Assembly: GCF_000199675.1 (NCBI RefSeq)
Contig: NC_014960.1
Coordinates: 3,224,001-3,288,000, forward strand
Reading direction: 5' to 3'
Origin: Anaerolinea thermophila UNI-1
GTDB taxonomy: Bacteria > Chloroflexota > Anaerolineae > Anaerolineales > Anaerolineaceae
DNA length: 64,000 nucleotides
A model generated the notes under the pieces. The model was not told where the DNA came from and made no database searches. It saw only the letters and a program-made list of their open reading frames with translations. Positions 1-7,655 of the stretch are shown one piece after another (positions within the stretch are counted from its first letter, which is position 1; each line of letters begins with the position of its first letter). Made by a program: the position numbers and the translations under genes.

Positions 1-547
1 GCGGGGTGTTACAGCGCAAACAGCGCTGGAAAGCCCCCTGCCGGTGGTTCAGGCAAAAACGCCGGACAACTTCGGCAACCTGCTCGCGCGGGTTTTGACT
101 GCGTACCCAGTGCCCGTACTGAATACCCTTGCGCATCAGCAGGCGGCGGTCACGGGTGAGCAGGATACGTTCCTGCTGAACAGCAATCTGCGCCAGTTCC
201 TCATCGGCAAAGTCGTTGCGGTACAGACTGTCGTAACCCAGCATGCGCAGGTATGCCGCCAGCCTGCCCAGGTGATTGTCCAGCACAAAGCGCGGCGGGA
301 TGGGCAAACTCTGTGGCTCTGCCGGAAAGACCTCGATGCGGTCGCCCTCGGCAGGAGTGCGGCTCAACCCCACCGGTTGACCGTTGCGGCGCACCTCGCC
401 GACCTCGGTATGCGGCACCCCCAGCGACTCGATGAGATGTTTCAGCGACTGATGTCCCTGAAAATCCAGCCAGAAGACCTCGCGCCGCCGCGCGTGAGGC
501 AACAGCATCCACAAATCCGGATGAAAAGCAAACCAGGCACCGGGCAT
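1..547 (-). CDS. Mut7-C RNase-domain protein with N-terminal ubiquitin-like domain (3' end beyond window)
   Basis: The frame is open from an ATG at 547 to the left edge, giving 182 residues without a stop. Residues 1-80 look like the ubiquitin-like Ub-Mut7C domain. Residues 86-182 look like the PIN-related Mut7-C domain: FVLDNHLGRLAAYLRMLGYD (D90), ILLTRDRRLL (D133) and a zinc-ribbon start CLRCN (C176, C179). Mut7-C proteins are predicted ribonucleases named after the C-terminus of animal Mut-7; the bacterial substrate is unknown. A GGAG lies 9 bases before the ATG, and a TTGACA box lies further upstream. The second half of the zinc ribbon should lie outside the window. The family call rests on remembered motifs; the ORF itself is clear. 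Confidence 0.82.
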   Translation of the reverse strand, partial: MPGAWFAFHPDLWMLLPHARRREVFWLDFQGHQSLKHLIESLGVPHTEVGEVRRNGQPVGLSRTPAEGDRIEVFPAEPQSLPIPPRFVLDNHLGRLAAYLRMLGYDSLYRNDFADEELAQIAVQQERILLTRDRRLLMRKGIQYGHWVRSQNPREQVAEVVRRFCLNHRQGAFQRCLRCNTP

Positions 548-598
548 GTCCGCGCTCCGGGAAAAAAGAGGGCTTCCTGCAGGTCTCCCCTGTTTCTT

Positions 599-627
599 AT
601 TGTGAACCCGGGATGGGGATTTGTCAA
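599..627 (-). promoter_or_regulatory. Sigma70-type promoter of the Mut7-C gene
   Basis: On the minus strand there is a perfect TTGACA (627-622), a 17-base spacer, then CACAAT (604-599), about 50 bases before the start codon. An inverted repeat TAGAA-N6-TTCTA (633-648) sits directly upstream of the -35 box. Confidence 0.55.
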
Positions 628-632
628 GGTTT

Positions 633-648
633 TAGAACGAATATTCTA
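633..648. promoter_or_regulatory. Inverted repeat upstream of the Mut7-C promoter, possible operator
   Basis: TAGAA and TTCTA are separated by six bases and abut the -35 element of the minus-strand promoter. The position suits an activator site. The sequence only loosely resembles GAAC-N4-GTTC LexA boxes, so no regulator is named. Confidence 0.3.
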
Positions 649-659
649 TTTCCCGCCCT

Positions 660-717
660 CATGTCACTGTGAAGCAATCTTCCCAAGCCCCGCAGGAGAT
701 TGCTTCGCAATGACATG
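660..717. repeat. Palindromic intergenic repeat unit
   Basis: A long imperfect palindrome begins CATGTCA, contains GAAGCAATCT on one arm and AGATTGCTTC on the other, and ends TGACATG. The GAAGCAATCTCC core recurs near 54031, and the following CGGCAGGCTCGGCG (731-745) resembles units near 53795 and 54175. It is a scattered non-coding element of the same family as the block at 53690-54330. The rest of 548-842 holds no credible gene. Confidence 0.6.
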
Positions 718-786
718 ATAATACCCACCTCGGCAGGCTCGGCGTGCCTCAAGGTGCAGCATAAATGTGTCGAGACGTTTGAGGGA

Positions 787-832
787 GAAAATAAAAAACC
801 GGGGCTGTTCTCTGCTACAGAACAGCCCCCGG
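787..832 (-). terminator. Intrinsic terminator of the GH36-like gene
   Basis: On the minus strand a GC-rich stem (CCGGGGGCTGTTCT pairing with AGAACAGCCCCGG, 7-base loop) is followed by a T-rich tract, starting 11 bases after the stop codon of the upstream gene. Confidence 0.85.
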
Positions 833-842
833 TGTGATCCGT

Positions 843-2735
843 TCAGGCTTCCTGGCGCGGCAGAAGGAAGACGGCGCGCGCCCCGCCATCCGGCAGGGTC
901 ACGGTGATCTTCAGCCTGCCGTCGTGGGTCATCTCCCAGGCGTCTGCGCCGCGCACCTCGGCAAGGCTGGAAAGATCCATGGGCTGGGTCAGGTGCGTGA
1001 ACGTCCCCCCGCTGACGGTGAAGAAAGCCACCACGCCCGCGGCTTTGTCGGTGACGATTTTCTCATGCACCTCGGGGCTGGAGCCAATCCAGCCGCGGCG
1101 GCGCGGATAAGCCGCGCTGACCTCGGGCAGGATACGCCGGTACAGTGCCAGACTCTCCGTCCACAGGCTCAGGACCTCTTCGGAGAGACCGCTCAGCCTG
1201 CCGGTCAGGCTGTTGCCGCCCAGGACCAGCGTGGCGAGGGCATTTTCATCTTCCGCCAGGACCGGCGCGGGCAACAGGCTGGTGGGAATGAAGGGGTCGA
1301 AGTTCAGCGCTTGACGACTGGCTTGCACGGTGCTTGTCCCGCTCAGGCTATAGCGCCCGGCAGCCAGGAACCCCAAGCCCATCGGACGTTGAGGGCTGGA
1401 GACATCCAGATCCACCAGGACATCGGGATACCGCTCGCAGACCTGAGCCGCCACCCGTTGCAGAGCAGACATCAGGCGGAAGCGATAGGCATCGGCGCGT
1501 TCCTGCGGGGTGTGCGCCTCGCTGCCGTGATGGTGCAGAGGCGAATCGCACACGGCATCATGGCTCACTCCCGTCCACTGGAAGACCGTGACGCCCTGCT
1601 CTTCGCGCAGGCGCATCATCGTCTGCGCCAGGTGATCGGCATAGTCCGAGACCAGGCACAGGGGGACATTTCCCTCCACAGCAGGCAGAGCATCTCCCGC
1701 CCTTGTCATACGCCATTCAGCAGAGGCTGGCAGAGCCTGCGGGTTGAGGCGCACGCCCAGGCGCATGCCGTACTCGTCCAGTTTGGCTTTGAGGGGGTTC
1801 AGGTCCTCAGCGCGCCGGGGCATGTCCACCACGAACACATCCAGACCCAGGCGGTGGGCAATCTCCGCCTCACGGAGCAGTTGCTCCGGCGAAAGTCCCT
1901 GGCGGGGGGCGCTGTAGGTCAGCAAATGCTCGCGGCTGGCGGCATGAGTACAGATTTCATTCATCACGAAACGGCGGTAGCGTGGGAGCATCTCGGTCAA
2001 CCCGCCGGGAAGCACGCCGATTTCAAACCAGGGGGTTTCAAAGGCTTGTTCGGGACCAATTTCCTGCCCATCCAGGTAACTGCCCGATACCGCATTGAGG
2101 AACAGTGCCGAGCGTTCCTGCGAATCTTCCAGCAGGAAGCGCAGGAAAGACTGCGGGGCATCGGCGCCGTGTTCGTAGCCCACCAGCAGGGTGCGTTCGT
2201 CGCCTTCCAGGAACATCAGCGGACCGTTGAAGGTCTGCCCGTCAAAGACCTCGGCGGGGTCGAACATCTCCAGATGGGGCTGGTACATGCCCGCCAGCGG
2301 ATTGAAGTGGCTGAGGCTCAGTTCGCTCAGCGAGGCAATGCCCTCTTCAGGGATTTGCACGCCGAAATACGTCAGCGCGTCTTTGCCCTGCGATTTGGTC
2401 AATCGGCAGGGAGCCGATGCGGTAAAGCGCAGTTTCATGCGCAGGATGGGGGACTTGAAGTAACTGCGCAGGGTGACCCGCAGGTAAATATCCGGTTCAC
2501 CGGCAGAGATGAACAGCACGTCGAACTCGCTCCAGCCTTTCGGGAGCGTCCTCTGCCCGCCCTCGGAACGAAAAGCGAAGCGTCCACGCTTTTCCCCGTT
2601 GATCTCCAGTTCCGGGCTGAGGAAGGCAAAGGTGCGCTCTTCCTGGCTGACGTGCGACACCTTGAACAGCACATCCGCAGTATCGCAGGCAAATTTGAGT
2701 TCTCCATGGCTAAAGCGTGGATTGAAAAACAACAT
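843..2735 (-). CDS. GH36/melibiase-like protein, active-site residues apparently altered
   Basis: This 630-residue protein has no signal peptide. An N-terminal beta-sandwich-like half (1-270) precedes a TIM-barrel-like half with strands such as GLDVFVVDMP, MRLGVRLNPQ and GVTVFQWTGV, then a beta-rich C-terminus. The order resembles clan GH-D alpha-galactosidases. At the strand where GH36 enzymes carry the nucleophile (KWDxN or K-I-D-F) it reads FQWTGVSHD, and the later cysteine/glycine-rich acid-base motif is replaced by DLDVSSPQRP. It may have another specificity or be non-hydrolytic. It is monocistronic, with its own TATAAT and terminator. A family-level call only. Confidence 0.5.
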   Translation of the reverse strand: MLFFNPRFSHGELKFACDTADVLFKVSHVSQEERTFAFLSPELEINGEKRGRFAFRSEGGQRTLPKGWSEFDVLFISAGEPDIYLRVTLRSYFKSPILRMKLRFTASAPCRLTKSQGKDALTYFGVQIPEEGIASLSELSLSHFNPLAGMYQPHLEMFDPAEVFDGQTFNGPLMFLEGDERTLLVGYEHGADAPQSFLRFLLEDSQERSALFLNAVSGSYLDGQEIGPEQAFETPWFEIGVLPGGLTEMLPRYRRFVMNEICTHAASREHLLTYSAPRQGLSPEQLLREAEIAHRLGLDVFVVDMPRRAEDLNPLKAKLDEYGMRLGVRLNPQALPASAEWRMTRAGDALPAVEGNVPLCLVSDYADHLAQTMMRLREEQGVTVFQWTGVSHDAVCDSPLHHHGSEAHTPQERADAYRFRLMSALQRVAAQVCERYPDVLVDLDVSSPQRPMGLGFLAAGRYSLSGTSTVQASRQALNFDPFIPTSLLPAPVLAEDENALATLVLGGNSLTGRLSGLSEEVLSLWTESLALYRRILPEVSAAYPRRRGWIGSSPEVHEKIVTDKAAGVVAFFTVSGGTFTHLTQPMDLSSLAEVRGADAWEMTHDGRLKITVTLPDGGARAVFLLPRQEA

Positions 2736-2780
2736 GGTGCTCCCTCTTCTCTCTTCCCAATGTTTAGATCAAACGTGGCA

Positions 2781-2786
2781 ATTATA
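2781..2786 (-). promoter_or_regulatory. -10 box of the GH36-like gene
   Basis: TATAAT on the minus strand, 45 bases before the ATG at 2735. A purine-rich stretch (GAGAGAAGGGAG) serves as ribosome-binding site. No good -35 box was seen. Confidence 0.5.
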
Positions 2787-2875
2787 CCCGCCTTTTGAGG
2801 CAAATTGCCCCCGGCTGAAATCCCGTGGCAGAAGGCACAATCTTCACAATTTTTTTATATTTCCTTCAAAGGCTT

Positions 2876-2896
2876 ATCATAACTGCTTTTTATGAT
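2876..2896. promoter_or_regulatory. Perfect inverted repeat before the Fe-S membrane protein gene
   Basis: ATCATAA - 7 bases - TTATGAT lies 44 bases before the start codon at 2940 in an AT-rich stretch. It could be a regulator site or an RNA hairpin. It does not match the FNR consensus TTGAT-N4-ATCAA. Confidence 0.35.
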
Positions 2897-2939
2897 GAGA
2901 GACAGCAAATAACGAAAATCATCAACTGGGGAAGGGTTT

Positions 2940-3851
2940 ATGCAAGCCAAGGTTAAGACAAGTTTGTTCAACAAGCGTTTCTTTCGCAAAAACATCTGGA
3001 TTCGCCGGGTGGTGCAGTTTTTCTTCTTTGCGCTGATTGCCCTGATTGCCGTCAATCACACTCTCGCCGAAACCGGACAATCCATCCCGTTTCTTTCCAG
3101 CGCTTCTCTGCATGCGCTGTGTCCTTTTGGCGGGGTGGAGACGCTGTACGCCTACCTGACCACAGGCAGTTTTGTGCAGAAAATTCACGAGTCTTCCTTT
3201 ATTCTGATGATCATCAGTCTGCTCACCGCCCTGCTGTTTGGACCGGTCTTCTGCGGCTGGGTTTGCCCGCTGGGAACGGTTCAGGAATGGTTTGCTTCGA
3301 TTGGGCGCAAACTCTTCAAACGTCGCCGTTACAACCACTTCATTCCCGCAAAAATCGACCGCTGGTTGCGCTTTCTGCGCTATGGGGTATTGATCTGGGT
3401 GCTGTACATGACCGCAACTACCGGAAAATTGATTTTTGCCGATGTGGACCCCTACTTTGCTCTGTTCAACTTCTGGAGCAGTGAAGTTGCGGTGGGCGGA
3501 TTGATTGTGCTGGGAGCGATCCTGCTGGCTTCCCTCTTTGTGGAGCGTCCCTGGTGCAAATACGCCTGTCCTTACGGGGCGGTGCTGGGATTGACCAATC
3601 TGGTGCGCATCTTCAGCATTCGCCGCACAGCCTCCACCTGCCGCATGGATGGCGCCTGCGACATCACCTGCCCGATGAACATCAACGTCAGCGCCAAATC
3701 GGTGGTGCGCGATCACCAGTGCATTTCCTGCCTGGAGTGTACTTCCGAAGCCCATTGCCCAGTGGCTGGAACGGTCACGTTTTCCACCGCACGGATTCCC
3801 GGCAAGTCCATTTCCTTCGCAAAACCTCAGATCATCGCGGGAGAGAAATAA
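2940..3851 (+). CDS. NapH/NosR-like membrane polyferredoxin (4Fe-4S)
   Basis: This 303-residue integral membrane protein has about five hydrophobic segments (around 25-40, 85-103, 145-160, 183-200). It carries the family-defining cysteine motifs CGWVCPLG (C105, C109) and CKYACPYG (C206, C210), then two ferredoxin-like sites near the C-terminus (C234/C240/C244 with CP; C261/C264/C267/C273 with CP). Relatives (NapH, NosR C-terminus, YccM, RdxA) pass electrons between membrane quinols and periplasmic partners. GGGGAAGG precedes the ATG. It is followed after one base by 3853, so the pair is probably a unit. The natural electron partner is not evident. Confidence 0.85.
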   Translation: MQAKVKTSLFNKRFFRKNIWIRRVVQFFFFALIALIAVNHTLAETGQSIPFLSSASLHALCPFGGVETLYAYLTTGSFVQKIHESSFILMIISLLTALLFGPVFCGWVCPLGTVQEWFASIGRKLFKRRRYNHFIPAKIDRWLRFLRYGVLIWVLYMTATTGKLIFADVDPYFALFNFWSSEVAVGGLIVLGAILLASLFVERPWCKYACPYGAVLGLTNLVRIFSIRRTASTCRMDGACDITCPMNINVSAKSVVRDHQCISCLECTSEAHCPVAGTVTFSTARIPGKSISFAKPQIIAGEK

Positions 3852-3852
3852 C

Positions 3853-4617
3853 ATGAGACTCAACTCGTTCGCCCTTGCCGCTCTGATTGTGACCCTGATC
3901 TTTGGGGGGATTGCTTTCAGCACCGCCATGAACTGGTGGCAGACCGAAACCACCAGGGAAGTAGCCGTCTTTACCGAAGGGGAATTTGCCGGACTGCCCA
4001 ATCCAGCCGACATTCGCGGATCGTACACCTTTGGGGATGTCGTGAACAACTTTGAGGTCTCGCTGAGCGATCTGGCAATTGCCTTCCGCCTGCCGGCAGA
4101 TGTGGACGCGGCAAGTTTCAAGGTCAAAGACCTGGAAAGTCTTTATGAAGACCTGCCGGTGGAAGTCGGTACGGCTTCGGTGCGCATGTTCGTCGCCTTC
4201 TACCTGGGATTACCCTACGACCTTTCTGCCAGCGAGGATACCTACCTCTTCCCCGAAGCCGCCGCCATCCTGCAAGCACGCGGGAATATGCTTCCCGAAC
4301 AAGCCGCTTTCCTGGAAAGCCATATCGTTCCGGAAACTGCCGCAGAGACGGTAGAGAGCGCCCCGGAATCCCCGGCAACCAGTGTCACCCCCACTCCAGC
4401 GCCTACCGAACACGTTGCGCCGGAGCGTACCGTCACCGGCAAGACCACGTTTCAGGAACTGCTGAATTGGGGAGTTACCCAAGAGACCATTGAAAGCCTG
4501 CTTGGCGGCGCCATGCCTGCCCCTGCTACTTCCATTAAGGACTATGCGGTCAGCAAAGGACTGGAGTTCTCTTCTCTGAAGACCAAACTGCAGGAAGCCG
4601 TGGAGCAGGTGAAGTAA
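3853..4617 (+). CDS. Membrane-anchored protein with duplicated domain, partner of the Fe-S protein
   Basis: The 254-residue protein has one N-terminal membrane anchor (7-27), a soluble domain (about 55-165), a Pro/Thr/Ser-rich linker (about 170-195) and a C-terminal domain (about 197-254). Both domains show a related pattern: aromatic-aromatic start (YTFGDVV; TTFQELL), a helix, then a K-D-x-x motif (KVKDLE; IKDYAV). The C-terminal copy ends GLEFSSLKTKLQ. It has no cysteines, so it is not a metal-cluster protein. Its position one base after the polyferredoxin gene suggests an accessory or assembly subunit. No named family is assigned. Confidence 0.65.
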   Translation: MRLNSFALAALIVTLIFGGIAFSTAMNWWQTETTREVAVFTEGEFAGLPNPADIRGSYTFGDVVNNFEVSLSDLAIAFRLPADVDAASFKVKDLESLYEDLPVEVGTASVRMFVAFYLGLPYDLSASEDTYLFPEAAAILQARGNMLPEQAAFLESHIVPETAAETVESAPESPATSVTPTPAPTEHVAPERTVTGKTTFQELLNWGVTQETIESLLGGAMPAPATSIKDYAVSKGLEFSSLKTKLQEAVEQVK

Positions 4618-4656
4618 GCCTTCAGCCTTCGCCGCACATGTGCGTCTCTCATCTTC

Positions 4657-4695
4657 AGTCCACCCCAAGTTGCCGGCATTGGGGTGGACTTTTTC
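4657..4695 (+). terminator. Intrinsic terminator of the polyferredoxin operon
   Basis: An 11-bp stem (AGTCCACCCCA pairing with TGGGGTGGACT) is followed by TTTTT, 40 bases after the stop at 4617. Confidence 0.9.
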
Positions 4696-4764
4696 AGCAA
4701 GTTTGTCCTTCAGCCGATGGGTTTATGATATGATAGCGCCGTTGCACTTCTCATCGAAAGGAAC

Positions 4765-5538
4765 ATGGCAGTCATGGAATGGACAGGATACCTGTGGATT
4801 GCGCTGGCGGCGGTTGCCGCAGGGGCGATTAATGCGCTGGCAGGCGGCGGCACGCTGATCACCTTTCCGGCGCTCACCGCGGTGGGCGTCCCGGCAGTGG
4901 TAGCCAACGTGACCAATACGGTTGCCCTTCTGCCGGGCTATCTGGGCGGCACCTGGGCACAGTGGGAAGATTTACAGGGACAGTCACGGCGCACGCGGGC
5001 GCTCTTACCCGCTGCGCTAATCGGCGGGTTGCTGGGCGGTTTTCTGCTTTTGCTCAGCGGCGAACGCCTGTTCCGCGCACTGGTGCCATATCTCATCCTG
5101 TTTGCCTCGCTCTTGCTGGCGGTGCAGGATGAAATCCGCAAACGGGTGTTCTCTCCGGCGCGCATGGAAAGGCACGCCCGCGCACCCGAAGCCCTGGCGG
5201 TGATTCCCGTTCTGCTGGCTTCGGTGTACGGGGGGTATTTTGGCGCCGGTCTCAGTGTGATTGTGCTGGCAGTGCTGGGCCTGGTGCTGGAGGATTCGCT
5301 CACCCGTCTCAATGCGCTCAAGCAGGGGGTTGCCTTTGCCACCAATCTGGCGGCGGCTCTGTTCTTCGTCTTTTCCGGCAAGGTGCTGTGGAGTGCGGCG
5401 CTGGTGATGGCAGTCGGGGCACTACTGGGCGGGGTGCTGGGCGGTAAACTCGCCGGGCGGGTCAAACCCATCGTCCTGCGCTGGCTGGTGGTTTCGATTG
5501 GTATTGTGGTTTCAATCCTCTATTTCATCCGCGGTTGA
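4765..5538 (+). CDS. TauE/SafE (DUF81) family membrane transporter
   Basis: The 257-residue protein is almost wholly hydrophobic, with about eight membrane segments in two related halves. The signature AAGAINALAGGGTLITFP near the N-terminus and VYGGYFGAGLSVIVLAVLG in the second half are typical of TauE/SafE permeases, which export sulfite, sulfonates or similar organic anions. The substrate cannot be read from sequence. GAAAGGA precedes the ATG. TATGAT boxes near 4724-4734 suggest its own promoter after the terminator. No sulfur-oxidation gene is adjacent. Confidence 0.88.
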   Translation: MAVMEWTGYLWIALAAVAAGAINALAGGGTLITFPALTAVGVPAVVANVTNTVALLPGYLGGTWAQWEDLQGQSRRTRALLPAALIGGLLGGFLLLLSGERLFRALVPYLILFASLLLAVQDEIRKRVFSPARMERHARAPEALAVIPVLLASVYGGYFGAGLSVIVLAVLGLVLEDSLTRLNALKQGVAFATNLAAALFFVFSGKVLWSAALVMAVGALLGGVLGGKLAGRVKPIVLRWLVVSIGIVVSILYFIRG

Positions 5539-5566
5539 GGCAATCTCTCACAGCGGGGAAAATTTA

Positions 5567-5572
5567 TATAAT
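5567..5572 (+). promoter_or_regulatory. -10 box of the GNAT gene
   Basis: TATAAT lies 25 bases before the ATG at 5598. It places transcription downstream of an earlier in-frame ATG at 5535, so that one cannot be the start. Confidence 0.45.
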
Positions 5573-5597
5573 AAAGGGAGGCAAAGGAAACTGGAAA

Positions 5598-6158
5598 ATG
5601 CCCCCTCATCTGGTGATTCACACGCAGGAAAACCTGCCCCCCGCCCTGCACTGGCAGGCGCTCAGTTTCAAGCGCATGGTGTGGGCAAGTGCTTTTCAGG
5701 GCGAGCATCGCTTCGATGCCGACTGGTATCCGCCGGGGTATGAGGTCCTGCACTTCAGCATCGTCGAGGGGGAAAATCTCATCAGCCACTGCGAACTGGT
5801 GCGCCTGACCTTCGGACTGGAGAATGAGGTCTATCAAATTTACGGTTTGGGCGCGGTGATGACCTTCCCGCCCTACCGCGGCGAGGGCTTTGCCCGCCGC
5901 GTGGTCGAAGCCGCAACCCGCCACATCCTCACCTCCGATGTGGATTTGGGCTTGCTGTTCTGCCGCCGCGAACTGATTCCCCTCTACGCTTCGTGTGGCT
6001 GGGAAGCGCAATCGCCCACGGCGTTGACCGTGCTGGGCAGCACCCTGCGCAGTGAGGACGCCGAGATGGTGCGCATGGCGCTGTTCGTCTCCGAAAAGGG
6101 CAAAGCCGCCCGCGAGGCTTTCCTCAACGACCCACTGACCATTGAGTGGCTCTGGTAA
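5598..6158 (+). CDS. GNAT-family N-acetyltransferase
   Basis: The 186-residue protein has a GNAT fold pattern: a central strand YQIYGLGAVMTFPPYRGEGF followed by ARRVVEAA, the acetyl-CoA pyrophosphate-binding turn (P-x-x-RGEG-F-x-RR), then DLGLLFCRRELIPLYASCGW at the C-terminal strand-helix. The acceptor is unknown; relatives acetylate small amines, antibiotics or protein N-termini. The start at 5598 is preferred because AAAGGA lies 9 bases upstream and the promoter box excludes 5535. Convergent with the AraC gene, 14 bases between the stops. Confidence 0.8.
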   Translation: MPPHLVIHTQENLPPALHWQALSFKRMVWASAFQGEHRFDADWYPPGYEVLHFSIVEGENLISHCELVRLTFGLENEVYQIYGLGAVMTFPPYRGEGFARRVVEAATRHILTSDVDLGLLFCRRELIPLYASCGWEAQSPTALTVLGSTLRSEDAEMVRMALFVSEKGKAAREAFLNDPLTIEWLW

Positions 6159-6172
6159 AGGGAAGGTTTCCC

Positions 6173-7117
6173 TCAGGCACTGGGATTCAACGTTTCTTCG
6201 CGCAGGCGCTGGATATCGCGCACAGGTGAATTTCCAAAAAGGCTCTTGTACTCGCGGCTGAAGTGAGCCGGGTCATGATAGCCCAAGCGGTAAGCCGTGC
6301 TTGCCGCATCCAGATTCTCGCTCAGCATCAGGCGGCGGGCTTCCTGCAAACGCAATTGCTTACGAAACTGCTGAGGGCTCATGGATGTGACCGCCTTGAA
6401 GTGGTGATGCAATCCCGAAACGCTCATTCCCAATTCGCGGGCTAAATCTTCCACCCGCAGAGGAAGGTTGAGGTCCTGCCGCAGGCGTTCGACGGCTCTG
6501 GCAATCAGCGGGGTGTACCCGTTCAGGGTGGTCAGGTGGCGCAGTCGCACACCCTGCGCTCCCTTAAGCAGACGAAAAACAATTTCCCTGGTGATCCATG
6601 GCATAAGGGCAGGTGCCTCATCAGGGGCATCCAGCAGACGCACCAGACGCACCACAGCGTCCAGCAAATCGGTATCCAGCGGGCTGACGTCCATTGCCCT
6701 GACATCCATACGTGGAGAAGGCACAGACTGCCCTGCATTCAGCATCACTTCATACACCAGAGCCGGGTCGAGTTCAAGGCGAAAACTGAGATAAGGACGT
6801 TCGGGAGAGGCTTCCAGAATCTGGCTGATGCGTGGCAGTTCAAGCGTAGCAATGAGATAGTGATCAGGATCGTACAGATAACGGCTGTTACCCAACCAGA
6901 TTTCTTTCCTGCCCTGGGCAATGACGCAGAAAGATGGCTTGACCACGCTGTGCACCCGCTGACGAGGCGTAGAGACACGCGCCAGGAAAAGACCTTTGAG
7001 CGGCTCAATGACGCCATCTTCGGGAAGTGCCCTCAAGATGCGCTCCACCAGTTCCTGGTGAGCCAGTTTTCGGCGCGAGGCTTCTCTGTCTTCCTGCTGG
7101 TAATGCCCGTCCATCAT
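6173..7117 (-). CDS. AraC-family transcriptional regulator (AraC_N type)
   Basis: The 314-residue protein has an N-terminal cupin-like sensing domain (about 30-195, including KPSFCVIAQGRKEIWLG and the AraC_N pattern HYLIATLELP) and a C-terminal AraC double helix-turn-helix (about 215-305: RVEDLARELGMSVSGLHHHF and AYRLGYHDPAHFSREYKSLFG). It probably controls itself and the divergent cupin operon at 7257. The start is placed at 7117 because AAAAGAGAGA precedes it. Earlier starts (TTG 7156, ATG 7132) overlap or lie too close to the -10 box. Confidence 0.88.
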   Translation of the reverse strand: MMDGHYQQEDREASRRKLAHQELVERILRALPEDGVIEPLKGLFLARVSTPRQRVHSVVKPSFCVIAQGRKEIWLGNSRYLYDPDHYLIATLELPRISQILEASPERPYLSFRLELDPALVYEVMLNAGQSVPSPRMDVRAMDVSPLDTDLLDAVVRLVRLLDAPDEAPALMPWITREIVFRLLKGAQGVRLRHLTTLNGYTPLIARAVERLRQDLNLPLRVEDLARELGMSVSGLHHHFKAVTSMSPQQFRKQLRLQEARRLMLSENLDAASTAYRLGYHDPAHFSREYKSLFGNSPVRDIQRLREETLNPSA

Positions 7118-7147
7118 TCTCTCTTTTCCCATTGTCAGGTTTGCAGA

Positions 7148-7177
7148 ATTATACAATCATCCCCCACGATGATACAA
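7148..7177 (-). promoter_or_regulatory. Promoter of the AraC-family gene
   Basis: TTGTAT (7177-7172), 18-base spacer, TATAAT (7153-7148). The -10 box overlaps the alternative TTG start, supporting translation from 7117. Confidence 0.6.
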
Positions 7178-7256
7178 TGAAATTTGCCCCCGATGCCCCT
7201 ATAATTACCGGTAACCTGCAACCTCATGATAAATCCGTTCTGGAATGGAGGGCTTT

Positions 7257-7655
7257 ATGGAAATCATTCGTGTGGGAACTCAACCTTCGATCAAAGGCTC
7301 TGAAGACACCTTTAGCGGCAGTGTGCGCATTGACCGCCTGTTCAGCGCTCCCGAACCGGCACAGGTGATGGTATCCAGCGTCACCTTCGAACCCGGCGCA
7401 CGCACTGCCTGGCACACTCACCCGCTGGGACAAATTCTCATCGTCACAGCGGGATGCGGACGGGTACAGAAATGGGGTGGAGAAGTCACAGAGATTCGCC
7501 CCGGCGATGTGGTATGGATTGCACCGGGTGAAAAGCACTGGCACGGCGCCAGTCCCACCACCGGGATGACGCATCTTGCCATTGTGGAACGCTGTGAGGG
7601 TAAAAGCGCCGACTGGATGGAAAAGGTAGACAATCAGGACGAAGGGAATAGATGA
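7257..7655 (+). CDS. Cupin-domain protein
   Basis: The 132-residue protein shows both cupin motifs. Motif 1 is ARTAWHTHPLGQILIVTAGCG (metal ligands H-T-H and a following residue); motif 2 is IRPGDVVWIAPGEKHWHGAS. The pattern matches small cupins related to the gamma-carboxymuconolactone decarboxylase-associated group, often metal-binding and of unknown substrate. GGAGGG lies 4 bases before ATG 7257, preferred over 7245. It overlaps the next gene by 4 bases (ATGA) and is divergent from the AraC regulator, so it is a likely regulon member. Confidence 0.85.
   Translation: MEIIRVGTQPSIKGSEDTFSGSVRIDRLFSAPEPAQVMVSSVTFEPGARTAWHTHPLGQILIVTAGCGRVQKWGGEVTEIRPGDVVWIAPGEKHWHGASPTTGMTHLAIVERCEGKSADWMEKVDNQDEGNR

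Noticed and set aside
633..648. LexA box upstream of the Mut7-C gene
   Set aside because: Only a partial match to GAAC-N4-GTTC; kept as an unnamed inverted repeat.
44..718. Long plus-strand ORF at the left edge
   Set aside because: It is antisense to the Mut7-C gene and runs into the palindromic repeat; the translation shows no family pattern.
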